Shown here: positions 1-8,855 of the stretch, in pieces
Position numbering within the stretch: position 1 is the first letter of the stretch
How the letters are laid out: each line of letters opens with the position of its first letter
Assembly (NCBI GenBank): GCA_013202335.1
Contig: JABMQR010000233.1
Span: 1-56,407, forward strand
From: Bacteroidota bacterium
Lineage (GTDB): Bacteria > Spirochaetota > Spirochaetia > JABMQR01
Length of the DNA: 56,407 nucleotides
Reading direction: 5' to 3'
Translations under genes and position numbers: made by a program
Notes under the pieces: generated by a model
What the model saw: the letters and a program-made list of their open reading frames with translations, nothing else
Told to the model about the DNA's origin: nothing
Database searches by the model: none

Positions 1-31
1 AAATTAATACAATTCATGGAGTGTTTTCATT

Positions 32-3000
32 ATGAGTAACAAAAAAATGGTTACTATTGACGGGAATACCGCGGCCGCACACGTAGCATATGCTTTCAGC
101 GAAGTAGCAGCGATATATCCTATCACCCCGTCATCCCCGATGGGTGAGTATACCGATTCCTGGGCAAGTACCGGAAAACTTAACGTCTTCGGAAAAAAAG
201 TTGATGTAATTGAGATGCAGTCAGAAGCCGGCGCAGCAGGTGCTGTACACGGTGCATTAAGCGGCGGAGCATTGACTACAACGTATACTGCTTCTCAGGG
301 ACTCCTTCTTATGATCCCGAACATGCATAAGATTGCCGGTGAAATGCTGCCGACAGTTTTTCATGTTTCTGCCAGATCTCTTGCAGCACAGTCATTATCA
401 ATCTTCGGTGATCATTCAGATGTAATGTCTACCAGAAACACCGGATTTGCAATGACCGCAGCTTCATCAATCCAGGAAACAATGGATATGGCTCTGGTAG
501 CACATCTTTCAACACTTAAAACCCAGGTTCCATTCCTGAGCTTTTTTGATGGTTTCAGAACATCACATGAAATCCAGAAAGTTGAAGAGATCTCTTTTGA
601 TGATATTCAGAGTCTGATTGAACCAAAATATATTGAACAGTTCAGAGACCGTGGAATGCGGCCGGAAAAACCGGTAGTAAAAGTTTCCGCTCAGAACCCG
701 GATGTATATTTTCAGGGCCGTGAATCTATTAATAACTATTACGATGCTGTCCCTGCGATTGTTCAGGATTATATGAACAAAGTTGCAGAACTGACCGGGC
801 GAAGTTATCACCTCTTTGATTATGTGGGTGATCCTGAAGCGGAAAAGATCATTATTGCAATGGGTTCTTCCTGCGATACCATCGAGAAAGCAGTGGCGTA
901 CATGAATGCCCGCGGCGAGAAAGTTGGTGCCATCAAAGTACGACTCTATCGACCTTTCTCCGTAAAAGATTTTGTTGATGCAATTCCTGCAACGGTGAAA
1001 AAAATTGCTGTTCTCGATAGAACAAAAGAACCAGGTTCAATTGGTGAACCTCTCTTCCTCGATACTGTAGCAGCTCTTGCAGCTTCCGGCAGGGGAGATG
1101 TTAAGGTTATCGGTGGTCGATATGGATTATCAAGTAAGGAATTTACTCCTTCACATGTTAAGGCTGTATTTGATCATGTTGATGGTGAAGGTTTCCATGA
1201 TTTTACCGTAGGAATTAATGACGACGTAACATTTAAATCAATCAAGGTTACTGAGGAGATCAATGTAGCACCCGAAGATGTGATTTCCTGCATGTTCTGG
1301 GGACTTGGATCTGATGGTACCGTTGGTGCAAATAAAAACTCTATCAAGATTATCGGTGAAAATACTGATATGAATGCACAGGCCTACTTTGTGTACGACT
1401 CAAAGAAATCCGGTGGAGTTACCACCTCTCACCTAAGGTTTGGTAAGAGTTCTGTGAATATGCCATGGCTTATTGAACAGGCTGATTTTGTAGCTTGTCA
1501 TAACCCGGCATATATTGGTCGGTATGATATGCTTGGTCCATTGAAAGATGGCGGGGTATTTTTCCTGAACTCAGAAATTGATTCATCTGAAGTTTTTGAT
1601 CACCTCACAAAGGCTGATCAGCAGTTATTAATTGACCGAAAAATCAAATTTTACAACATTAATGCAGTAAAAATTGCTGAAGAAGTTGGTTTAGGTGCTG
1701 CAAGAATCAATACAGTCATGCAGGCTGCTTTCTTTAAGATTTCCGGAGTACTTCCCGAAGATCAGGCGATTGCACTTGTAAAGAGTGCTATTAAGAAAAC
1801 ATTCAGCAGAAAGGGTGAAGATATTATTAACATGAACTGGGCTGCAGTCGATGCTGCTTCCGCTGCTCTTGAGGAAGTAAAAATCCCTGCATCCATTGAA
1901 CGTTCCTATATGCCGCCTAAACTGATTGCAGAAGATGCGGATGCTTTTGCGAAAGCAATTATCGAACCTATTATGCATATGAAAGGTGATGATATTCCTG
2001 TTTCAAGTATGTCCTATGATGGAGTTCTTCCTGTAGGAACTGCAAAACTGGAAAAACGTGGTGTTGCACCGAGAGTGCCGAAATGGGTACCGGATGTTTG
2101 TATTCAGTGTAACCAGTGTGTTCAGTCCTGCCCACATGCGGCTATTCGGGCAAAACAGATTGATCCGAAAGATATGGAAACAGCTCCGGAAGGATTCGAT
2201 GTACTTAAATCAAATACAAAGAATGACCGCGAACTGCAGTTCAGAATTCAGGTTTACACAGAAGACTGTCAGGGATGCGGTGTATGTGTAGAGACATGTC
2301 CTGCCAAAGTTAAGGCTCTTGTTTTCACAACTCTTGATAAAGAGAGAGAAGATGGACAGGTTGAAAAGGCTGCATACTTTGATGCACTTGAAGATGATGT
2401 CCTGGACGGAATCTCAGAAACAACTTTAAAAGGAATGCAGTTCAAGAAACCCTTGTTTGAGTTTTCAGGTGCCTGTGCTGGTTGTGGTGAGACTCCGTAT
2501 GTTAAGCTTATGACTCAGATTTGCGGTGAAAGAATTGTTGCAGCAAATGCGACAGGTTGTTCATCAATATATGGCGGAACCTTTCCGACAATTCCCTATT
2601 GTACCAGAGAAGACGGACGAGGTCCGGCATGGGGTAACTCATTATTTGAGGATAATGCGGAATATGGTTTTGGTATGCGGCTGGCTATAGACAGTAACCG
2701 TACCCTGCTGAGAGCAAAGGTTGATCGACTCCTTGAAATGGGAACCACTCCTGAACTAACAGAGGTTCTTAACACAAGTATTGAACTTTGGGATGATACC
2801 ACTGAAGCCGGTATTCAGGCGCAGAATAATGTTGTCGCTGCACTTATGTCAGCAGCAGCTTCTGCATCAGGTGAGGCGAAAGATATTCTGGCTAAAATTG
2901 CCGAATTGAAAGATTACTTCATCGATAAGAGTGTCTGGATTATTGGTGGTGACGGATGGGCGTATGATATCGGTTTTTCCGGTGTTGACCATGTAGTTGC

Positions 3001-3565
3001 TTCCGGCCGTGATGTAAATATTCTTGTACTTGATACTGAGGTTTACTCTAACACTGGTGGGCAGGCTTCAAAAGCTACACCTATCGGTGCAGTTGCAAAA
3101 TTTGCAAATGCGGGTATGACCCTGCCTAAGAAGAACATGGGATTTATGTGTATGAGCTATGGGCATGCCTATGTAGCGTCAATTGCACTGGGTGCCAACA
3201 GAAACCATGCACAAAAAGCTATGTTGGAAGCGGTTAATTACAAAGGTCCTTCAATCATTTTTGCATACTCACCTTGTATCAACCACGGTATTGATATGAG
3301 CAAGTCACAGCTTGAGCAGAAACTGGCAGTTGAAGCTGGTTACTGGCCTCTTTACAGATTTAACCCTGAAGCTGAAGAGGGAAAGAAATTTTCATGGGAC
3401 ACAAAAGAACCAAAAAGTGATTATATTGAGTTTATCAAGACTGAACGCCGTTATACCGCACTTTACAAAACCAATCCTGAACATGCGGATGAGCTGTTTG
3501 AAAAAGCTGCTGTAGATGCTAAGAAGAGAATGAAGTTTTATAAAGACATGGGCGAAATTATGTAA
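32..3565 (+). CDS. nifJ: Pyruvate:ferredoxin (flavodoxin) oxidoreductase
   Basis: This cytoplasmic enzyme oxidises pyruvate and CoA to acetyl-CoA and CO2 and passes electrons to ferredoxin, the standard pyruvate outlet of fermenting anaerobes. At 1177 residues it is the full one-chain form with all domains fused. The N-terminus carries the substrate and thiamine-side signature YPITPSSPMGEYTD. Two 4Fe-4S motifs lie near C690 (CIQCNQCVQSCP) and C746 (CQGCGVCVETCP). The C-terminal thiamine diphosphate domain starts near CAGCGETPY (about residue 815) and includes GDGWAYDIGF near 973. A GGAG ribosome site sits just upstream of the ATG and a strong terminator follows the stop, so it seems to be transcribed alone. 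It is the probable electron source for the ferredoxin-linked AOR gene far to the right, but that link is inference. Confidence 0.97.
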   Translation: MSNKKMVTIDGNTAAAHVAYAFSEVAAIYPITPSSPMGEYTDSWASTGKLNVFGKKVDVIEMQSEAGAAGAVHGALSGGALTTTYTASQGLLLMIPNMHKIAGEMLPTVFHVSARSLAAQSLSIFGDHSDVMSTRNTGFAMTAASSIQETMDMALVAHLSTLKTQVPFLSFFDGFRTSHEIQKVEEISFDDIQSLIEPKYIEQFRDRGMRPEKPVVKVSAQNPDVYFQGRESINNYYDAVPAIVQDYMNKVAELTGRSYHLFDYVGDPEAEKIIIAMGSSCDTIEKAVAYMNARGEKVGAIKVRLYRPFSVKDFVDAIPATVKKIAVLDRTKEPGSIGEPLFLDTVAALAASGRGDVKVIGGRYGLSSKEFTPSHVKAVFDHVDGEGFHDFTVGINDDVTFKSIKVTEEINVAPEDVISCMFWGLGSDGTVGANKNSIKIIGENTDMNAQAYFVYDSKKSGGVTTSHLRFGKSSVNMPWLIEQADFVACHNPAYIGRYDMLGPLKDGGVFFLNSEIDSSEVFDHLTKADQQLLIDRKIKFYNINAVKIAEEVGLGAARINTVMQAAFFKISGVLPEDQAIALVKSAIKKTFSRKGEDIINMNWAAVDAASAALEEVKIPASIERSYMPPKLIAEDADAFAKAIIEPIMHMKGDDIPVSSMSYDGVLPVGTAKLEKRGVAPRVPKWVPDVCIQCNQCVQSCPHAAIRAKQIDPKDMETAPEGFDVLKSNTKNDRELQFRIQVYTEDCQGCGVCVETCPAKVKALVFTTLDKEREDGQVEKAAYFDALEDDVLDGISETTLKGMQFKKPLFEFSGACAGCGETPYVKLMTQICGERIVAANATGCSSIYGGTFPTIPYCTREDGRGPAWGNSLFEDNAEYGFGMRLAIDSNRTLLRAKVDRLLEMGTTPELTEVLNTSIELWDDTTEAGIQAQNNVVAALMSAAASASGEAKDILAKIAELKDYFIDKSVWIIGGDGWAYDIGFSGVDHVVASGRDVNILVLDTEVYSNTGGQASKATPIGAVAKFANAGMTLPKKNMGFMCMSYGHAYVASIALGANRNHAQKAMLEAVNYKGPSIIFAYSPCINHGIDMSKSQLEQKLAVEAGYWPLYRFNPEAEEGKKFSWDTKEPKSDYIEFIKTERRYTALYKTNPEHADELFEKAAVDAKKRMKFYKDMGEIM

Positions 3566-3596
3566 TGTAAAGCTGCGTTTTATAGAAAATGCACAA

Positions 3597-3627
3597 AGCC
3601 CTGCTTGTAATGAGCAGGGCTTTTTTT
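3597..3627 (+). terminator. Rho-independent terminator of nifJ
   Basis: A perfect 9-bp stem, AGCCCTGCT at 3597-3605 pairing with AGCAGGGCT at 3613-3621, is followed by a run of seven T. It lies 31 bases after the nifJ stop codon. Confidence 0.93.
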
Positions 3628-3730
3628 GGTGTATTTAATTTTGTGTTTTGCATATATTTGGATAAGGTAGAAAAGAGAGAAATTTGCATCTGACAGTAGT
3701 GAGCATTGAGTGTGTCAATGGTTGTATCAA

Positions 3731-3941
3731 AAAGCAGTTTATGGGGGGGGGCTGCTTTTAAGAAGTTACTACTTGTCAGATACAAATTCTGTTCGTGCAA
3801 GAGCCTGGACAAGATTACTTGTCTGGGCAGTTGCTTTGCAACTGCTGGAGACGGGAGACGGGAAGAGGTTTTCAGTCTCCTGTTTCCTGTCTCCGGTCTC
3901 CGGTCTCCTTCTCCTATCTTCCCTGTTTCCTTCTCCCTGTG
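3731..3941. repeat. Low-complexity intergenic block with G9 tract and GAGACGGG-type repeats
   Basis: The gap between nifJ and the nitroreductase gene holds no convincing gene. It contains a hairpin AAAGCAG/CTGCTTT whose loop includes nine consecutive G (3743-3751) and a perfect 8-bp hairpin GCAGTTGC-TTT-GCAACTGC (3827-3845). A GGAGAC/GGGAGAC array then pairs imperfectly with the downstream TTTCCTGTCTCCGGTCTCC stretch (about 3847-3905), and a polypyrimidine tail follows. Short open frames across it have biased, repetitive translations and are rejected as genes. Confidence 0.7.
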
Positions 3942-4721
3942 CTAACCCCAGTTCTTCAGCATCTTTTGAACCGAGCGATCCATCTCTTTCATAAATTCAC
4001 TGGTATGTTTTCTCATATAGTAATACTGACCTAAATTCTCGACACCGGGGTAGGTGTTGTATCTTTTTTGCCTTTTGTTCTTCTCATCCATTTCATTAAA
4101 CATTGCAGAAAGCTCAGCAGCATTTTTTTGATGATATGTATCGGTATGAAAAATATCATCAGCACTGCATCGGGGAACTTTCCCGGGAGTGGGTTTTTTC
4201 TTAGGATAACCAAAACAGATCAATGTTATAGGAAGAGTATGTTGAGGAAGCTTTAAAGTCTCTGAAACTGCTTCGTAATTCTCCAAAATATCTCCGATGT
4301 AACAAGAACCGATTCCCAGAGACTCTGCAGCAACTACAGCAGTCTGTGCAGCAACGAGAGCGTCGCACAGGCTTATAAAGAGATCGCCGGTTACAGGAGT
4401 TCGATGGGGAATATCATTCTTTATGCCAAGGTCCACTGCCCCGGAAGAGATGAAATAATCAGCCCATTTCTGATAGTCAGCCAGAAAAACCCACACCATT
4501 GGTGCTTTGGAGATCATCGGCTGGTTATCACAAAGTAGGGCTAATTTGTCCTTTTTTTCCTGATCCTGAACTTCCAACACAGAGTAGAGCATCATGTTAC
4601 CGGCTGTCGGTGCCCGAAGAGTTGCCTGCTTAATTTGTTGTATATGATCCTGGTCGATAGGTTTATTCCGGTACGACCTGACAGAACCTCTGTCAGCTAA
4701 TAATCGCAAGGTTTCATTCAT
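3942..4721 (-). CDS. Nitroreductase family protein (NfsA/FRP-like)
   Basis: A 259-residue FMN-dependent nitroreductase fold protein, probably reducing nitro-aromatics, quinones or flavins with NAD(P)H. The N-terminal signature RGSVRSYRNKPID (residues 11-23) and the APTAGNMM segment (about 38-45) bind FMN in this family. SLGIGSCYIGDI near 145 and the FGYPKKKPTPGK motif near 180 are typical of the NfsA branch, as is the long C-terminal extension. It lies 24 bases downstream of a TetR gene on the same strand, so the two are probably co-transcribed, with the regulator controlling the pair. The substrate cannot be told from sequence. Confidence 0.9.
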   Translation of the reverse strand: MNETLRLLADRGSVRSYRNKPIDQDHIQQIKQATLRAPTAGNMMLYSVLEVQDQEKKDKLALLCDNQPMISKAPMVWVFLADYQKWADYFISSGAVDLGIKNDIPHRTPVTGDLFISLCDALVAAQTAVVAAESLGIGSCYIGDILENYEAVSETLKLPQHTLPITLICFGYPKKKPTPGKVPRCSADDIFHTDTYHQKNAAELSAMFNEMDEKNKRQKRYNTYPGVENLGQYYYMRKHTSEFMKEMDRSVQKMLKNWG

Positions 4722-4745
4722 TTTTTGCCATCCTTCAGCATAGCC

Positions 4746-5420
4746 CTATTCAGTTTCCGGTACTCCCTGACTTGGGGAAAACGCCCGACGAATAAATTCA
4801 ACTGTATGCTGTATTATTTTATCATCATCAGCAAAAATATCATCACCAATAAAAATTTTCATACGCTCTTTATAGTATTCTGAGGCATAGGAGAACTGCA
4901 GGGACATAAGCAGGTTATCCAGATGGAAAGCAAAAGTTTTTTCATCAATATCAGGATCAATAAAACCTGTTTTTTGCCCCTCTTCAATCATTAAAGCATA
5001 GCAACGTGTTGAAACTGATTCCATCTGATAGGTTAGTTTTGTGACAAGATCTTTGTTGCCCTCAGTGGTTATCTCATTATAGAGATTGATCATGACAGAC
5101 TGCTCTCGGGAATGTATCTGGATAATACGCAGGAGGGACTCAATTTTTTCAAAAAAATTGCCCTTTTCACGCATTACTGCATCGAGGGTTTCTGTCAGTA
5201 ATGTAACGCTCAGGGCACAAACGGTTAAGAAGAGATTCTCTTTTGTGGAAAAATATTTATAGATTGAACCGATGCTTACACCCGCTTTCTTTGCAATCAC
5301 ATTGATATTTGCAGCAGAATAACCCAGAGCGGCAAACTCAATCGAGGCAGCATTCAGAACGGAGTTTTTCTTTTCATCAGATATATTATCAAAAACTGGT
5401 GTATGATATTTTATATTCAT
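4746..5420 (-). CDS. TetR/AcrR family transcriptional regulator
   Basis: A 224-residue DNA-binding repressor. The N-terminal TetR helix-turn-helix is clear (residues about 14-60): an ALGYSAANINVIAKKAGVSI segment followed by IYKYFSTKENLF. The remaining helical part is the variable ligand and dimer domain. It is divergent from the MFS transporter gene and upstream of the nitroreductase gene, the usual arrangement for a local repressor of a drug or metabolite exporter. A TACTA-N4-TAGTA inverted repeat lies directly before its start codon and could be its operator. The ligand is unknown. Confidence 0.92.
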   Translation of the reverse strand: MNIKYHTPVFDNISDEKKNSVLNAASIEFAALGYSAANINVIAKKAGVSIGSIYKYFSTKENLFLTVCALSVTLLTETLDAVMREKGNFFEKIESLLRIIQIHSREQSVMINLYNEITTEGNKDLVTKLTYQMESVSTRCYALMIEEGQKTGFIDPDIDEKTFAFHLDNLLMSLQFSYASEYYKERMKIFIGDDIFADDDKIIQHTVEFIRRAFSPSQGVPETE

Positions 5421-5422
5421 GT

Positions 5423-5436
5423 TACTACGTATAGTA
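5423..5436. promoter_or_regulatory. Candidate TetR operator
   Basis: Inverted repeat TACTA-CGTA-TAGTA sits two bases upstream of the TetR start codon, in the divergent control region shared with the MFS gene. The arms are short, so this is only a candidate. Confidence 0.3.
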
Positions 5437-5482
5437 TATGAGACAGCAGGTTAATACAATATTTCAGACTTTTTATCTTTCG

Positions 5483-5549
5483 TATAATTTTGCTGGATGC
5501 ACACGCACACACACACACTCACACAGGTAATAATTCCGGGAGAAGAAAT
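5483..5549 (+). promoter_or_regulatory. Promoter -10 box, CA-dinucleotide leader and ribosome site of the MFS gene
   Basis: A consensus TATAAT lies at 5483-5488; no good -35 is seen. The transcript would begin near the CA-rich tract at 5499-5526 (mostly repeated AC/CA) and reach a GGGAGAAG ribosome site at 5538-5545, four bases before the ATG. The CA tract is outside the chosen coding region. Confidence 0.55.
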
Positions 5550-6857
5550 ATGGAAAAATCATATAAAGTTTACAAATATCGATGGGTTGTTTTGGCTGCT
5601 TACATGCTATTAGCTATTGTGATACAGGTTCAATGGCTGACCCATGCCCCTGTTGCACGAGCTGCTGAAGTGTTTTATGCCGGACAGTTTAATCCGGAAT
5701 CACTGTTCAATATTGATTTTATTGCCATGTCCTATATGCTGGTGTTTTTGATAATGTGTATTCCTGCATCGTATATTATTGATACGTTCGGTATAAAAAC
5801 CGGTCTTGGCATAGGTGCTTTCTTAACGGCTTTTTTTAGTCTTCTCAAAGGTGTTTTTGGAGCAAATTTTACTATAGTACTTATCGCACAAATCGGTCTG
5901 GCGGCAGCTCAGCCATTTATTATAAATGCGGTTACCGCCGTCACAGTCCGTTGGTTTCCCCTACGGGAGAGGGGTATGGCTGCAGGATTTTCTGCCCTGG
6001 CTCAATACCTTGGAATAATTACCGCAATGGCAATTACGCCGCTTCTCGTGGTTAATTCCCCCGAATTGGCCGATTACGGGAAGGGTATTGATACGATGCT
6101 GCTGTGGTACGGTATTATTACTGCTGTTACAGCCGTTGCAGCATTTTTTCTGATCAGAGAAAAGCCCCCGACATCTCCTTCAGCCACTGAATATAAGCAT
6201 ACAAACTTTTTTAACGGCTTCAAATATATATTTAAGAATAGGAGTATGGTAATAACCCTCCTGCTCTTTTTTATCGGGCTTGGACTCTTCAATACCGTAA
6301 GCTCTATGGTTGATTCCATTGCCGGATTTATTGGAGTATCAGACTCTGATGGGCTAATTGGTGTACTGATGCTTGTCGGCGGGGTTATAGGAGCCGTGGT
6401 ACTGCCGATACTCTCGGACAAGTTAAGAAAGCGAAAGATCTTCCTCGTTATCTGTATAATGGGGATGCTTCCGGGAATTGCTGGCTTAACCTTTGCCGGT
6501 GTGATTACTTCAGGAGTCGGGGCAGCCTATATTGTTGCATTGATCTCCTCATTTATTCTGGGATTTTTCGTAATGAGTGCTGGTCCAATTGGGTTTCAGT
6601 ATGCAGCTGAAGTCAGTTATCCGGCACCGGAATCCTCTTCACAGGGGATGCTGCTGTTTGCGGGGCAGATAACTGGTCTGGTTTTTACTGCTGCAATGAG
6701 TGTCAGGGATAATATGTACCTTAAAACGGTAATGAATATATTTGTAGTACTGGCCGTGATTGCTGCTGTCTTGGTGCTTTTTCTGAAAGAATCTCCGATG
6801 ATTATTACTGAGGATGATAAAATACGGGAAGAAGCCGGGAAGCCCGACCGAGTGTAG
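5550..6857 (+). CDS. Major facilitator superfamily transporter
   Basis: A 435-residue inner-membrane protein with about twelve hydrophobic segments. It starts with a short basic tail followed by YRWVVLAAYMLLAIVIQVQW, like the FLVCR-type MFS proteins. The loop after helix 2 has an MFS-like motif (YIIDTFGIKTGLGIG), and the RWFPLRERGMAAGF segment lies after helix 4. I chose the ATG at 5550 because a GGGAGAAG ribosome site precedes it. An upstream TTG in frame would add a His/Thr-rich tail read from the CA repeat and is less likely. It is divergent from a TetR gene that probably controls it. The substrate is unknown. Confidence 0.88.
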   Translation: MEKSYKVYKYRWVVLAAYMLLAIVIQVQWLTHAPVARAAEVFYAGQFNPESLFNIDFIAMSYMLVFLIMCIPASYIIDTFGIKTGLGIGAFLTAFFSLLKGVFGANFTIVLIAQIGLAAAQPFIINAVTAVTVRWFPLRERGMAAGFSALAQYLGIITAMAITPLLVVNSPELADYGKGIDTMLLWYGIITAVTAVAAFFLIREKPPTSPSATEYKHTNFFNGFKYIFKNRSMVITLLLFFIGLGLFNTVSSMVDSIAGFIGVSDSDGLIGVLMLVGGVIGAVVLPILSDKLRKRKIFLVICIMGMLPGIAGLTFAGVITSGVGAAYIVALISSFILGFFVMSAGPIGFQYAAEVSYPAPESSSQGMLLFAGQITGLVFTAAMSVRDNMYLKTVMNIFVVLAVIAAVLVLFLKESPMIITEDDKIREEAGKPDRV

Positions 6858-6886
6858 CTGTTTGAGATGCTTACAAAATTGGAGGC

Positions 6887-7828
6887 TTAATCCATCAGTA
6901 TTTTTACGGCGGAATGCTCATCTGTGATGACGGTATCTATTAACCCGGTTTTTAGCGCAGCTGTTAATGCCCCGATTTTCTGTGGACCGCAGGCAACTGC
7001 AATAATCGGAACATTCTGTAAATCCTGCAGAGATATTCCGACAACACGCCTGTTAACCGGTATATCGGGAAACGTTCCATCAACCGTAAAATGATATCCA
7101 CATACATGACCAATAATTCCCTGTTTTACCAATTCAGCTGATTCTTGCTCTGAGAGAAAGCCGGCACTAACCAGAGGACTGTTTTCCGGTACATCGGAAC
7201 TGATTCCGACAATAGCGGCAGTGAGTGAGGGCGTTTTACCAATAACCTTTGCAATACCCGGTTCCTTTACCAGCATTTCGTGCAGAGAATCGTCATGTAC
7301 AATGATGGGAGCAGGCAGAATGTGATAGGACCCATGAAGTCTGACTGCCATTGATCTTGCTATTTCAAATCCGTCATAGTTTGCGTTTTCAGCGCTTGTT
7401 CCGCCAACCATCTGAACGACTTCAACACCGGAAAGATTCATGTGAGGCATATGCCGTACAACCTGAAAAAGAGCAGATCCCCAGGCAATACCAAGCCGTG
7501 ACTGTTTTGTCAGAATTGACTGCAGATAGTAGGCTCCTTTTTCTCCCACAGACTCCAGAGTACTCTGATAATCGTGACGTGATTCAGCGATCAACGCCTG
7601 TTTAACAGGGAAATTCCCAACCAACCTGTCTGCCAGAGCCCCGGCGGAATTATCAGATTCTGCTATCCTGATATCGACAATCCCCTCTCTCCTGCAGCGC
7701 TTAAGAAGATTTGAAACGGTAGGTCGTGATATCTGAAATTCTGTGGCAAGCTGCTGCTGTGAAACACCATCAATGAAATATCTTTTTGCGATTTTTACCA
7801 AATATGATTTATCTTTAGGTTGTTTCAT
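6887..7828 (-). CDS. SorC/DeoR-type sugar-binding transcriptional regulator
   Basis: About 313 residues: an N-terminal helix-turn-helix ([20 protein letters not shown], then [15 protein letters not shown]) and a C-terminal SorC sugar-phosphate binding domain with [12 protein letters not shown] near 115 and [20 protein letters not shown] near 260. I prefer the ATG at 7828, which has a GGAG ribosome site nine bases upstream; a TTG at 7843 would add five residues. The start overlaps the end of the E1 beta gene by 14 bases, so it is translated with the E1 operon. It probably senses a phosphorylated product of the pathway that feeds or uses the E1 enzyme. Confidence 0.88.
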   Translation of the reverse strand: MKQPKDKSYLVKIAKRYFIDGVSQQQLATEFQISRPTVSNLLKRCRREGIVDIRIAESDNSAGALADRLVGNFPVKQALIAESRHDYQSTLESVGEKGAYYLQSILTKQSRLGIAWGSALFQVVRHMPHMNLSGVEVVQMVGGTSAENANYDGFEIARSMAVRLHGSYHILPAPIIVHDDSLHEMLVKEPGIAKVIGKTPSLTAAIVGISSDVPENSPLVSAGFLSEQESAELVKQGIIGHVCGYHFTVDGTFPDIPVNRRVVGISLQDLQNVPIIAVACGPQKIGALTAALKTGLIDTVITDEHSAVKILMD

Positions 7829-8837
7829 TCTTTTCCACTCCAATACCTTGACTCAGCATTTCGAGTACGGTGTCGTAGATGCTTTTCTCAGTGGGGACAA
7901 CATGTGCCTCAAGATTTTTATTGTATGGGATTGGGACATCAAGTCCGCATAATCGTTTTATTGGTGCAGTAAGGGAATAGAATGCTTCTGAATCTGCTAT
8001 GGTGCTTACCAGCTCACCGCCGAAACCACCGGTTTTAACTGCTTCATGAACAATAAGAACTTTACCGGTTTTTTTTGCAGACGTTATAATTGTCTCTCTG
8101 TCGAGAGGAACGAGTGTACGTAAATCTACAACCTCTACCTGAATGCCAAGGGGGCTCAGTTTTTCTGCAGCAGCCAGACTGAGCTGTACCATTCGGCCAT
8201 AGGTGATTATTGAAAGATTACTTCCTTCTCTTTTAATATCAGCTTTACCCAGAGGTATGATATGGTCCTCAGAAAATTCTGTTTCCGGAACATTACCCTT
8301 TACCGGATAGAGTAATTTCTGCTCAAAAAAGACTACGGGGTTATTATCTCTGATTGAGGATTTGAGAAGACCCTTTGCATCGTACGGAGTGGAGGGTGCA
8401 ACGACTTTGAGACCGGGAACATGACAGCACCACGACTCGATACTTTGTGAGTGCTGAGCTGCTGCACCTTTACCTGATCCGCTCGGTGCCCGAACCACCA
8501 TCGGTACGGATCCCTGCCCCCCGAACTGAAATCTATTTTTTGCCGCTTGATTCACAAGCTGATCCATTGCCAGAGTGATGAAATCACTGAACATTAACTC
8601 TGCTATGGGTCTCAGTCCGGTCATTGCAGCGCCTGCTGCAGCACCGACAATAGCCGCCTCTGATATTGGGGTTTCTCTGATACGTTTTTCACCAAACTCT
8701 TCAATCATTCCCCGTGAAACACCGAAAGCCCCACCGTAAATACCTATGTCCTCACCAAGGAGCAGTACGCGGTTATCTCTGCGCATCTCCTCAGACATAG
8801 CCTCTCGAATGGCTTCAGCATATGTTATCTCTCTCAT
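7815..8837 (-). CDS. 2-oxoacid dehydrogenase E1 component, beta subunit (acetoin/pyruvate type)
   Basis: A 340-residue transketolase-fold subunit that pairs with the alpha subunit encoded just upstream. Family marks are [18 protein letters not shown] at the N-terminus, [19 protein letters not shown] near 25-45, and [16 protein letters not shown] near 265 in the C-terminal transketolase domain. The closest families are acetoin:DCPIP oxidoreductase and pyruvate dehydrogenase E1 beta. Its start is 18 bases after the alpha stop codon. No lipoyl E2 or E3 gene is seen in the window, so the acceptor of the acyl group must be encoded elsewhere or the pair works differently. Confidence 0.93.
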   Translation of the reverse strand: MREITYAEAIREAMSEEMRRDNRVLLLGEDIGIYGGAFGVSRGMIEEFGEKRIRETPISEAAIVGAAAGAAMTGLRPIAELMFSDFITLAMDQLVNQAAKNRFQFGGQGSVPMVVRAPSGSGKGAAAQHSQSIESWCCHVPGLKVVAPSTPYDAKGLLKSSIRDNNPVVFFEQKLLYPVKGNVPETEFSEDHIIPLGKADIKREGSNLSIITYGRMVQLSLAAAEKLSPLGIQVEVVDLRTLVPLDRETIITSAKKTGKVLIVHEAVKTGGFGGELVSTIADSEAFYSLTAPIKRLCGLDVPIPYNKNLEAHVVPTEKSIYDTVLEMLSQGIGVEKNETT

Positions 8838-8855
8838 TATTAGCTCTCCTTACAT

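Noticed and set aside
3706..4034. Several overlapping open frames (up to 94 codons) after nifJ
   Set aside because: They run through the G9 tract and the GAGAC/GTCTC repeats in all frames and into the nitroreductase gene; the translations are repetitive and have no ribosome sites.
5490..5549. Longer MFS start that would translate the CA repeat as a His/Thr-rich tail
   Set aside because: The ATG at 5550 has a good ribosome site, and the TTG start would lie only one or two bases after the -10 box.
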